From assembly GCF_013694245.2 (NCBI RefSeq), contig NZ_CP059322.2:4967001-5031000 (forward strand): DNA of 64,000 nt, given 5' to 3'. This stretch comes from Micromonospora ferruginea (lineage in GTDB: Bacteria > Actinomycetota > Actinomycetes > Mycobacteriales > Micromonosporaceae). Positions within the stretch are counted from its first letter, which is position 1. Each line of letters begins with the position of its first letter. Position numbers and translations under genes: made by a program. Of this stretch, positions 53,258 through 61,415 are shown one piece after another. The notes beneath the pieces are model-generated. The model had not been told where the DNA came from. It saw only the letters and a list, made by a program, of their open reading frames with translations, and made no database searches.

Positions 53258-54618
53258 CGGCGGCCCGCTACCTCGCGCTGGCCGTACCCCTCGCGGCGGT
53301 GATCGTCACCGGCCGGCACGAGCGGGACCGGAACGTGCGTGCGGCGGCGCTGCTGGCCTTCCTGGCCGCCATGGTCGGCATCGCCGCGCTCAACGAGGTG
53401 GCGCGCTCGACCGCCTGGTACGGCTTCGCCCCGGTGCGGGGCACCTACCGAGGCATGCCAATCGACCTCTGGATCGGCTGGGCGGCCCTGTGGGGCCCGC
53501 TCCCGGTGCTGCTCCGCCGGGCGTTGCCGCTGCCGCTGGCGTTGGGCCTGCTGCTCTGGCTCGACGCGGTGGCGATGCCCGCGCTGCACCCGCTGGTGCG
53601 GCTCGGCCCGCACTGGCTGGTCGGTGAGCTGCTCGGCCTGGTCGCGGTGGCCCTGCCGGCGCAGATGCTCGGCCGGTTCTGCGCCGACCGGCGTCACCTA
53701 CCGGCCCGCGCGCTGCTCCAGGTCGCCCTCTTCGCCGCCGTGCTGCTCTGGTTCCTGCCGTCGGTGGCCTTCGAGGTGGGGGACGGTTCGTGGACCCGGC
53801 TGACCGCGCTGCCCCCGTCCGCGGCGGTGCTGGTCGCGCAGGTCGCTCTTTTGGTGGCGACGCCCGCGCTCATCGCCGTGCGGGAGTTCGTGGTCCGGGG
53901 CGGCGGCACCCCGTACCCGTGGGATCCGCCCGGCCGCCTCGTCACCACCGGTCCGTACGCCTACCTGGCCAACCCCATGCAGTTGGGCGGGGTGGCCCTG
54001 ACGCTGTTCCTCGGGGTGCTGACCGGAAGCGGCACCCTGCTGCTGACGGCGGGCGCGGCGGTGGCTTTCTCCACGGCGGTCGCCGGGCCGCACGAGCGGC
54101 ACGACCTCCACACCCGCCACGGCGACTCCTGGCACGACTACCGGCGGCAGGTCCGGACCTGGTGGCCGCGCTGGCGGCCGTACGCGCCGGAGCGACCCGC
54201 GGTGCTCTGGCTCGACGACGACTGCGGGCCGTGCGGGGCGACGTGGCGGTTTCTCGCCCGGCGCGACCCGGTAGGGCTGATCGTCCGACCTGCCCGGGAG
54301 CACCCCGGAGTCCTGTGGCGGGCCGGCTACGCGGGCGGCGACGGTCACGAGGAACGGGGGGTGGCCGCCGTCGCCCGCGCGCTCGAACATCTCCACCTGG
54401 GCTGGGCCCTGGTCGGGTGGACCCTGCGGTTGCCCGGCGTGACCTGGCTGGCCCAACTGACCACCGATGCGATGATCGCACCGCCGCATCCGGTGAAGCC
54501 CCGAGGAGAGCCATGTCCGACACCAAGCAGCGCCTCCTCGACGGGGCGATCGCGGCAATCCGTCAGCACGGCATCGCCGGCATCTCGGCGCGGACCATCG
54601 CGGCCTCGGCCGGAGTGA
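53254..54618 (+). CDS. Isoprenylcysteine-methyltransferase-like membrane protein fused to a DCC (DUF393) domain
   Basis: A 454-residue membrane protein. Some eight helices fill residues 1-300; the segment LVTTGPYAYLANPMQLGG (about 229-246) is the cofactor-binding signature of the ICMT/PEMT methyltransferase fold. Then LWLDDDCGPCGATWRFLARR (about 319-338) starts a thiol-disulphide oxidoreductase-like DCC (DUF393) domain with a CxxC. The fusion of these two is not usual to my knowledge. The frame runs 106 bases into the TetR gene, adding a Ser/Arg-rich tail of about 35 residues; the natural stop may have been lost. ATG overlaps the previous stop. Confidence 0.68.
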   Translation: MTAARYLALAVPLAAVIVTGRHERDRNVRAAALLAFLAAMVGIAALNEVARSTAWYGFAPVRGTYRGMPIDLWIGWAALWGPLPVLLRRALPLPLALGLLLWLDAVAMPALHPLVRLGPHWLVGELLGLVAVALPAQMLGRFCADRRHLPARALLQVALFAAVLLWFLPSVAFEVGDGSWTRLTALPPSAAVLVAQVALLVATPALIAVREFVVRGGGTPYPWDPPGRLVTTGPYAYLANPMQLGGVALTLFLGVLTGSGTLLLTAGAAVAFSTAVAGPHERHDLHTRHGDSWHDYRRQVRTWWPRWRPYAPERPAVLWLDDDCGPCGATWRFLARRDPVGLIVRPAREHPGVLWRAGYAGGDGHEERGVAAVARALEHLHLGWALVGWTLRLPGVTWLAQLTTDAMIAPPHPVKPRGEPCPTPSSASSTGRSRQSVSTASPASRRGPSRPRPE

Positions 54619-55145
54619 ACCAGGCGCTGGTCTTCTACCACTTCGGCAGCGTGGACGACCTGCTGACCGCGGCCTGCCGGGCCAGCACCGCCGACCGGGT
54701 GGCGCACTGGTCGGTCGCCCTGTCCGGGGTCGGCTCGCTGCGGGAGCTGCTCGCCGTCGGGCGCTCCCTGCACGAGCGCGAGCGCGAGTTGGGCAACGTC
54801 TCGTTCCTCGCGCAGATGCTCGCCGGCGCGCAGACCGACGAGCGGCTGGCCGCGCCGACCGCCGGTGCCCTCCAACTCTGGGTGGACGAGATCGAAGCGG
54901 TCCTGCGCCGGCTGCTCGCCGGCTCCCCGTTCGCCGAGATCGCGGACGTTCCCGGCCTGGCCCGGGCCGTGTCGGCCGCGTTCGTCGGCCTGGAGCTGTA
55001 CGACGGCGTCGACCGGGTGGCCGCCGATCGGGCCCTGGCGGCGCTCGACCAGCTCGCGGTGCTGATCGAGATCGTCGACGACCTGGGGCCGCTGGCCCGG
55101 CGGGCGCTCCAGGCGAAGGTCAACCGGGCGGTCCGGCGGGACTGA
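54513..55145 (+). CDS. TetR-family regulator (probable autoregulator of the operon)
   Basis: A 210-residue TetR protein. The HTH (about 24-44) is GISARTIAASAGVNQALVFYHF, a strong match; the C-terminal ligand part is helical. It is the last gene of the operon behind the operator pair at 52296-52345. GAGGAG precedes the ATG at 54513. Its first 106 bases overlap the methyltransferase-DCC gene. The inducer is unknown; a membrane-related small molecule is a guess. Confidence 0.83.
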   Translation: MSDTKQRLLDGAIAAIRQHGIAGISARTIAASAGVNQALVFYHFGSVDDLLTAACRASTADRVAHWSVALSGVGSLRELLAVGRSLHERERELGNVSFLAQMLAGAQTDERLAAPTAGALQLWVDEIEAVLRRLLAGSPFAEIADVPGLARAVSAAFVGLELYDGVDRVAADRALAALDQLAVLIEIVDDLGPLARRALQAKVNRAVRRD

Positions 55146-55151
55146 GCCGGT

Positions 55152-55898
55152 TCAGGAGGCGGCGAGCAGGTCGTCGCCGATGATCGTGATCTGGTCCGCG
55201 CCGACCTCCACCGCGCTCAGGTAGTGGCGCAGCCAGGACCGCAGTCCGTCGGGGGTGCCGGTGGCGAACGCGCCGGCCGCGCCGACGTACTCCGGTTCCC
55301 GCTCCCGGTGCCCGACGTCCACGGCGACCAGCCCGCGGGGGTCGAAGCCGGTGGAGATCAGCACCAGCCGCGCGGCGGCCCGGGCCACCACGCCGGAGGG
55401 GCCGGGGAACGGGCGGAGGTTGAGCAGTTCGCCGTGCACCACGGCGGCGAGCACCAGCGGTGGCACCTTCGTGCCGCCGGCCACCAGGTCGGACAGGGCG
55501 TCGAGCCGGGCGGCCACCACCGGGTCGGTGACCGGGCGGCCGAGTTCCGCCTCGGTCACCACGTCGCGGGCGGCGAGCACGTGCAGCCGGGCGAGCACCT
55601 GCCGGGGGGCCTTCGGCCAGAGGTCGCTGAGTCCGGGCAGCGCGCCGGCCACCCGCAGCGCGCCCTGGAGCACCGGGTCGGTGACGGTGCCGGCGCGTAC
55701 CTCCTCGCGGTCGTGGTCGCGGCCCTCCAGCGCCGCGCTGGCGACCGCGGAGCGGAGGCTGATCTCGGCGGCGAGCGGCCCGCCCTGGCGGCGCAGCGCC
55801 CGGTGCCGGTGGGCCTGGTCGACCCGGTCGCGGGCGCGCTCGACGGCGGGCGCGACGTCGGCGAGCGCGAGCAGCGGGGCCAGCGGATCAGTGGTCAC
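55152..55898 (-). CDS. Fic-like protein with degenerate active site
   Basis: A 248-residue helical protein that resembles the Fic/Doc fold: SLRSAVASAALEGRDHDREE is like the inhibitory-helix segment (SxxxE(G/N)) and LAAVVHGELLNLRPFPGPSG with RAAARLVLI follows the Fic motif place. The catalytic HPFxxGNGR is not intact: the histidine, the Gly-Asn-Gly and the Arg are changed (RPFPGPSGVVARA), so AMP transfer is doubtful. Similar genes near acs are seen in actinobacteria, sometimes labelled oxidoreductase without basis. Repeat copy C lies 18 bases before its ATG. Confidence 0.6.
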   Translation of the reverse strand: MTTDPLAPLLALADVAPAVERARDRVDQAHRHRALRRQGGPLAAEISLRSAVASAALEGRDHDREEVRAGTVTDPVLQGALRVAGALPGLSDLWPKAPRQVLARLHVLAARDVVTEAELGRPVTDPVVAARLDALSDLVAGGTKVPPLVLAAVVHGELLNLRPFPGPSGVVARAAARLVLISTGFDPRGLVAVDVGHREREPEYVGAAGAFATGTPDGLRSWLRHYLSAVEVGADQITIIGDDLLAAS

Positions 55899-55916
55899 CC
55901 TGACAAGGTACGGGGT

Positions 55917-55970
55917 GTTAAGCGGGGCCCCTTCCTCTACCGGAGGCGTTAACCGGGGCCCCCGCCTTAC
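55917..55970. repeat. Dimeric 31-base intergenic repeat, copy C
   Basis: Two GTTAA-starting units 31 bases apart with GGGGCCCC cores, matching the copy at 3221 in the first 40 bases except one. It lies in the divergent promoter gap between the Fic-like gene and acs. Confidence 0.8.
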
Positions 55971-56094
55971 ACCTCAGCGCGGAGGGGGAGCCGCTGAGCG
56001 CGCGGAGCGGGGCGGGCGGTCGCGGGCGCGGTACGGCGGGACTAACCTTCCCCGGAGTAGGGAGACGCAGGTCACGCGACGAAGGAGTCACCGT

Positions 56095-58083
56095 ATGAGC
56101 GAGGCATTGGCCAATCTGCTGAACGAGACGCGCCAGTTCCCGCCACCGGCCGAACTCGCCGCCAACGCCAACGTGACCGCGGCGGCGTACGACGAGGCGG
56201 CCGGTGACCGGCTCGCCTTCTGGGAGCGCCAGGCCGGCCGGCTGACCTGGGCGCAGCCGTGGGAGCAGGTGCTCGACTGGTCGAACGCCCCGTTCGCGAA
56301 GTGGTTCACCGGTGGCCGGCTCAACGTGGCGTACAACTGCGTGGACCGGCACGTGGAGGCGGGCCACGGCGACAAGGTGGCGATCCACTGGGAGGGCGAG
56401 CCGGGCGACACCCGCACGGTCACCTACGCCGACCTGCACCGGCTCACCTGCCAGGCGGCGAACGCGTTGACCGAGCTGGGCGTGACCGCCGGCGACCGGG
56501 TGGCGATCTACCTGCCGATGATCCCGGAGGCGGCGGTGGCGATGCTCGCCTGCGCCCGGATCGGCGCCACCCACAGCGTGGTGTTCGGCGGCTTCTCCGC
56601 CGACGCGTTGACCAACCGGATCCAGGACGCCAGCGCCAAGGTGGTGATCACCGCGGACGGCGGGTTCCGCCGGGGCAAGCCGTCGGCGCTGAAGCCGACC
56701 GTGGACGAGGCGGTGGCGAACTGCCCGTCGGTGGAGCACGTGCTGGTGGTGCGCCGCACCGGCGAGGAGGTCGGCTGGTCGGCGAAGGACCACTGGTGGC
56801 ACGAGGCGGTGGAGAACGCCTCGCCGGAGCACGAGGCGCAGCCGTTCGACGCCGAGCACCCGCTGTTCATCCTCTACACCAGCGGCACCACCGCCCGGCC
56901 GAAGGGCATCCTGCACACCACCGGCGGCTACCTGACACAGGCGTCGTACACCACGCACGCGGTCTTCGACCTGAAGCCGGAGACCGACGTCTACTGGTGC
57001 ACGGCCGACATCGGCTGGGTGACCGGCCACTCCTACATCGTCTACGGCCCGCTCTCCAACGGCGCCACCCAGATCATGTACGAGGGCACCCCGGACACGC
57101 CGCACAAGGGCCGGTTCTGGGAGATCGTCGACAAGTACAAGGTCAGCATCCTCTACACCGCGCCGACGCTGATCCGCACCATGATGAAGTGGGGTGAGGA
57201 CGTCCCGGCCGGCTACGACCTGTCGTCGCTGCGCCTGCTCGGCAGCGTCGGCGAGCCGATCAACCCGGAGGCGTGGATCTGGTACCGGCAGTACGTGGGC
57301 CGGGGTGAGCTGCCGGTGGTCGACACCTGGTGGCAGACCGAGACCGGGGCGATGATGATCTCGCCGTTGCCGGGCGTGACCGAGGCGAAGCCCGGTTCGG
57401 CGATGGCGCCGTTGCCCGGCATCGCCGCCGACGTGGTCGACGACCAGGGCGAGTCGGTGCCGAACGGCGGCGGTGGCTACCTGGTGCTGACCGAGCCGTG
57501 GCCGTCGATGCTGCGCACCATCTGGGGCGACGACAGCCGGTTCCTGGAGACCTACTGGTCGCGGTTCGGCGCGGGCGCGAACGCCGGCGACAAGTGGGTC
57601 TACTTCGCCGGCGACGGCGCCAAGAAGGACGACGACGGGCACATCTGGCTGCTCGGCCGGGTCGACGACGTGATGCTGGTGTCCGGGCACAACATCTCCA
57701 CCACGGAGGTCGAGTCGGCGCTGGTCAGCCACCCGTCGGTGGCGGAGGCGGCGGTGGTGGGCGCGACCGACCCGACGACCGGGCAGGCGATCGTGGCGTT
57801 CGCCATCCCGCGCGGCAGCGCGGAGATCTCCGGCGACGCGGGCGAGCAGCTCATCGCCGAGCTGCGCAACCACGTGGCGAAGACGCTCGGCCCGATCGCC
57901 AAGCCGCGGCAGATCATGCTGGTGCCGGAGCTGCCGAAGACCCGCTCCGGCAAGATCATGCGACGACTGCTGCGGGACGTGGCGGAGAACCGGTCGCTCG
58001 GGGACGTGACCACGCTCCAGGACTCCTCGGTGATGGACCTGATCTCCTCCGGGATGGGCGGGGGCCGGTCCGACGAGGACTGA
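56095..58083 (+). CDS. acs: Acetyl-CoA synthetase
   Basis: A 662-residue AMP-forming acetyl-CoA synthetase, making acetyl-CoA from acetate, ATP and CoA. Motifs: YTSGTTARPKGILHTTGGYL (P-loop), DTWWQTETGAMM (carboxylate pocket with Trp), and the C-terminal lysine in PKTRSGKIMRRLL, which is the site acetylated or propionylated in many bacteria. Length is standard. GAAGGAG precedes the ATG at 56095. It follows the 55917 repeat and ends before a hairpin at 58099. Its place near the tad/ssd block is conserved in actinobacteria. Confidence 0.96.
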   Translation: MSEALANLLNETRQFPPPAELAANANVTAAAYDEAAGDRLAFWERQAGRLTWAQPWEQVLDWSNAPFAKWFTGGRLNVAYNCVDRHVEAGHGDKVAIHWEGEPGDTRTVTYADLHRLTCQAANALTELGVTAGDRVAIYLPMIPEAAVAMLACARIGATHSVVFGGFSADALTNRIQDASAKVVITADGGFRRGKPSALKPTVDEAVANCPSVEHVLVVRRTGEEVGWSAKDHWWHEAVENASPEHEAQPFDAEHPLFILYTSGTTARPKGILHTTGGYLTQASYTTHAVFDLKPETDVYWCTADIGWVTGHSYIVYGPLSNGATQIMYEGTPDTPHKGRFWEIVDKYKVSILYTAPTLIRTMMKWGEDVPAGYDLSSLRLLGSVGEPINPEAWIWYRQYVGRGELPVVDTWWQTETGAMMISPLPGVTEAKPGSAMAPLPGIAADVVDDQGESVPNGGGGYLVLTEPWPSMLRTIWGDDSRFLETYWSRFGAGANAGDKWVYFAGDGAKKDDDGHIWLLGRVDDVMLVSGHNISTTEVESALVSHPSVAEAAVVGATDPTTGQAIVAFAIPRGSAEISGDAGEQLIAELRNHVAKTLGPIAKPRQIMLVPELPKTRSGKIMRRLLRDVAENRSLGDVTTLQDSSVMDLISSGMGGGRSDED

Positions 58084-58098
58084 CCAGGGCGGTAACCG

Positions 58099-58127
58099 GG
58101 GGGCGGGTCGCGCGGCGGCCCGCCCCC
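58099..58127 (+). terminator. Terminator after acs
   Basis: 9-bp GC stem (GGGGGCGGG 58099-58107 with 58119-58127), 11-base loop, 15 bases after the acs stop, followed by TCGTCG. Confidence 0.65.
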
Positions 58128-58290
58128 TCGTCGTACGCGAAGATCATGCCGGTCGATCGGCCGAGGCGCACTGGCCTGTTCACCCCTGTCGATGGCGCGC
58201 CGAGTCGACTACCTTCAGCCGCAACCGGCGGATTTCGACAGGTGTCACTGAGTCGACCGGTCCCTCACCATTCCCGACGATCGGAGTGGC

Positions 58291-61083
58291 ATGCTCCCCA
58301 TTTCGCAGTCCAAGGCGGGCAGACGACTACTCGTCGCGCTGCCCGCCATCGCCCTCGCGGCCACGTCGCTGACCGCGACGGGCAGCGCGGCGGCCCAGCC
58401 GTCCCGGCCCGCACCGGCGACCATCGCGGCGGACGAGTACTACATCAACTACGCCGAGCCCGAGGTGCAGCCGGACACCGGCGGCAAGGAGACCAAGGGT
58501 AGGGACGGGGTCTTCTCCTCCCCGGCCGACGAGGCCCGCGCCTACGACCGCAAGTACGCCGGCGGCAACCCGGCCACGGCGCGTGAGCTGGCCAAGCTGG
58601 AGGCCAAGTCGATCCGGACCGGGCAGAGCCCGCGAAAGATCAAGAAGGCCAAGAGCACCCAGACCGCCAAGCTGCTGACGCTGCTGGTCGAGTTCAACGA
58701 CAAGGCCAACGACGACTTCACCAACGTGATGGTCCCGAAGACGGTCTTCGAGGACCGCACCTGCGTTCCCGGCACGGTGCAGAACGGGCCGCGGCACAAC
58801 ACCATCCCGAACCCGGCCACCCTGCCGCACAAGGACAACAACTCGATGTGGGTGCCGGACTTCTCCCCGGCCCACTACGACAAGATGCTCTACACCAAGA
58901 AGGGCATCACGGAGCGGGTCCGCAAGGACCTCAAGGGGCCGGACGGCAAGCCGGGCATCAGCCTGGCCGGGCGGACCATGCACAACATGTACCTGGAGAT
59001 GTCCAAGGGCGCGTACACCGTGGACGGGCAGGCCAGCCCGTGGATCACGGTCCCGCACTCGGAGGGCTGGTACGCGGCGTCGCGCTGCTTCCAGGACGAG
59101 AACGGCAACTGGGTCGCCGGGCGTGAGCAGTCGATGAACGGCCACCCGGACAACCCGCAGGGCGCGGGCCGGCTCGCCACCGACGCGATCGACGCGCTGG
59201 CCGCCGCCGACCCGAGCTTCCCGTGGGCCGACTACGACATCGAGGACCAGAGCGACCGCGACGGCGACGGCAACTTCCACGAGCCGGACGGCGTGATCGA
59301 CCACCTGGTGCTGGTGCACGCCAACCAGGGCAAGTCCCGCGGTGGCGGCGACGTCGGCGTCTACTCGGTCTGGGCGCACTCGTCCACCGTGGCCGGCGGC
59401 TACACGATCCCCGGCACCAACCTGAAGGTGTCGAACTACATCGTGCAGCCGGAGGACGCCGGCGTCGGCGTCTTCGCCCACGAGTTCGGGCACGACCTCG
59501 GCCTGCCGGACCTCTACGACACCTCGGGCAACGCCGACTCCGACGTGGACTTCTGGGACCTGATGGCGTCCGGCTCGCACTCCGGCGAGATCTTCCAGGC
59601 GCTCCCCACCCACATGGGCCTCTGGGACAAGTGGGTGCTCGGCTGGGCCGAGCCGAAGACCTTCGGGCCGGGTGACCGGGCCAAGCTGGTCAAGCTCGGG
59701 CAGACCTCGCGTACGCCGGTCGGCACCGAGGACGGCATCAAGATCGACCTGCCGGACAAGGTGATCACGCTGGCCGAGCCGCACAGCGGCGCGAACATGT
59801 GGTACTCCGGCGCCGACCAGGCGTGGGCGGACGTCAAGCTGAGCCGCACGGTGACCGTCCCGAACGCCGCCGACGCGAAGTTCTGGATGTGGAACGACTA
59901 CGTCATCGAGGAGGACTGGGACTACGGCTTCGTCGAGGTCTCCACCGACGGCGGCGCCACCTGGACCGAGCGCAAGGTGTACGACGAGTCCGGCGCGCTG
60001 GTCTCCACCGACGACGGCTACGCCGACCCGAACGGGCGGATGGTCGACTTCGGCAACAAGAAGTACGGCCTGACCGGCAGCACCGACGGCTGGCGCCACG
60101 ACTACGTGGACCTGTCGCCGTACGCCGGGCAGACCGTGCAGGTGCGGCTGCGGTACGCCACCGACGAGGCGTTCCAGGAGCGCGGCTGGTTCGCCGACGA
60201 CTTCTCGGTGACCGGCGGCGGCGCCACCACGTGGAGCGACGACGTCGAGGGCGGGGCGGCCGGCTGGACCCAGACCGGCGGCACGTTCACCGACACCAGC
60301 GGCGCCGGCTGGCACACCGACTCGGGCACCCAGGTCAAGTCGCACTACTACCTGGCCGAGTGGCGCAACTTCGACGGCTTCGACAAGGGCCTGAAGTACA
60401 CCTACGACACCGTCTACTCGCACGAGGCGTGGAAGGTCGACCGGATCTCCTACAACGCGCCGGGCATGCTGGTGTGGTACCGGGACACCGAGCTCGGCGA
60501 CGTCAACCACGTCACCGGGCAGATGACCGCGCTGCCCAGCTACGGCGCCAAGGGCGGGCTGCTGATCGTCGACTCGCACAACGACCCGCTGCGCCGCACG
60601 GGCGAGGCGGCGGCGAAGGACCCGTCGGTGCTGAAGAACCTGCCCAGCCGCCCGCAGTCGTCCAACGCCGCGTTCGGGTTGACGAAGACGTACCCGTTCA
60701 AGGAGTGCCTGGAGGCGTCGGACGAGCCGTACAGCGAGTACTGCACGAAGTTCGGCGCCCAGGCGCCGGTGCGGGCCTTCACCGACGCCAAGGGCTGGTA
60801 CCCGGGCATCGAGATCCGCGACGGCGCCGCGTACGCGCGGGACAACGACGCCTCGGTGGTCGTCCCGTCGAAGGGCAACCAGAAGTACACCACCCGGGTG
60901 GTGAACCCGGACGGCAGCCCGGCGACCGACTGGTACGGCACCGAGTTGGGTGGCGGCGCGATCGTGCTGGGCACCGGCAACCCGCGGGACGCGGGTGTCG
61001 CGTACGGCACCTCGATCGTCATCCTGAAGGCGGCGAAGGACAACGCGTACGCCACGGTGTTCGTGGTCCCGCCGAAGAACTGA
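58291..61083 (+). CDS. Secreted M6 metalloprotease (immune inhibitor A-like), copy 1
   Basis: A 930-residue secreted protease. An Arg-positive signal peptide (about 1-35, LLVALPAIALAATSLTATG then a signal peptidase site near SAAAQ) precedes a propeptide with KLLTLLVEFNDKANDDF, the M6 domain, and the zinc site HEFGHDLGLPDLYD (His397, His401). The next segment has DFWDLMASGSHSGEIFQ, the family's met-turn region. The C-terminal half has beta-sandwich or MAM-like domains with RYATDEAFQERGWFADDF. The protease degrades extracellular proteins. GGAG precedes ATG 58291. A 15-bp hairpin follows. Confidence 0.88.
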   Translation: MLPISQSKAGRRLLVALPAIALAATSLTATGSAAAQPSRPAPATIAADEYYINYAEPEVQPDTGGKETKGRDGVFSSPADEARAYDRKYAGGNPATARELAKLEAKSIRTGQSPRKIKKAKSTQTAKLLTLLVEFNDKANDDFTNVMVPKTVFEDRTCVPGTVQNGPRHNTIPNPATLPHKDNNSMWVPDFSPAHYDKMLYTKKGITERVRKDLKGPDGKPGISLAGRTMHNMYLEMSKGAYTVDGQASPWITVPHSEGWYAASRCFQDENGNWVAGREQSMNGHPDNPQGAGRLATDAIDALAAADPSFPWADYDIEDQSDRDGDGNFHEPDGVIDHLVLVHANQGKSRGGGDVGVYSVWAHSSTVAGGYTIPGTNLKVSNYIVQPEDAGVGVFAHEFGHDLGLPDLYDTSGNADSDVDFWDLMASGSHSGEIFQALPTHMGLWDKWVLGWAEPKTFGPGDRAKLVKLGQTSRTPVGTEDGIKIDLPDKVITLAEPHSGANMWYSGADQAWADVKLSRTVTVPNAADAKFWMWNDYVIEEDWDYGFVEVSTDGGATWTERKVYDESGALVSTDDGYADPNGRMVDFGNKKYGLTGSTDGWRHDYVDLSPYAGQTVQVRLRYATDEAFQERGWFADDFSVTGGGATTWSDDVEGGAAGWTQTGGTFTDTSGAGWHTDSGTQVKSHYYLAEWRNFDGFDKGLKYTYDTVYSHEAWKVDRISYNAPGMLVWYRDTELGDVNHVTGQMTALPSYGAKGGLLIVDSHNDPLRRTGEAAAKDPSVLKNLPSRPQSSNAAFGLTKTYPFKECLEASDEPYSEYCTKFGAQAPVRAFTDAKGWYPGIEIRDGAAYARDNDASVVVPSKGNQKYTTRVVNPDGSPATDWYGTELGGGAIVLGTGNPRDAGVAYGTSIVILKAAKDNAYATVFVVPPKN

Positions 61084-61144
61084 TCAACAACGCTAAACCG
61101 GAACCGGAATGCCCGGAAAAATGGGCTGAACGGTCCGGATGAAG

Positions 61145-61180
61145 GGAAGGGTCGGGAGCGGCATCGCTCCCGACCCTTCC
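61145..61180 (+). terminator. Terminator after M6 protease 1
   Basis: Perfect 15-bp stem (61145-61159 with 61166-61180), 6-base loop, 62 bases after the protease stop. Confidence 0.85.
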
Positions 61181-61415
61181 GCATATCCACAGGTGTCGTT
61201 GGAATCGGCCGAACGGACATCGGCGCTGGTCAGCGCCCCGCCGATCGGCCGGGGTGTGACGGGGAAAGACGCCGCCAACAAAAAGTTGCCACAAATCGAC
61301 GCGCGCATCTTCCCACCGGTCCCGGCAGTGTCTATGTTCACCAAGGGTCCCACTTGTGGGACGTTCCACCGGCCCGTACCCCCAAGGGCCGGTTCCCTCA
61401 CACCGGAGGTACCAC

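Noticed and set aside
55152..55898. Active Fic toxin
   Set aside because: Catalytic His, Gly-Asn-Gly and Arg are missing, and there is no partner antitoxin.
61356..61415. Longer start of M6 protease 2 at 61356
   Set aside because: The 20 extra residues (Pro/Ser-rich) precede a clear signal peptide at 61416 that has its own ribosome site.
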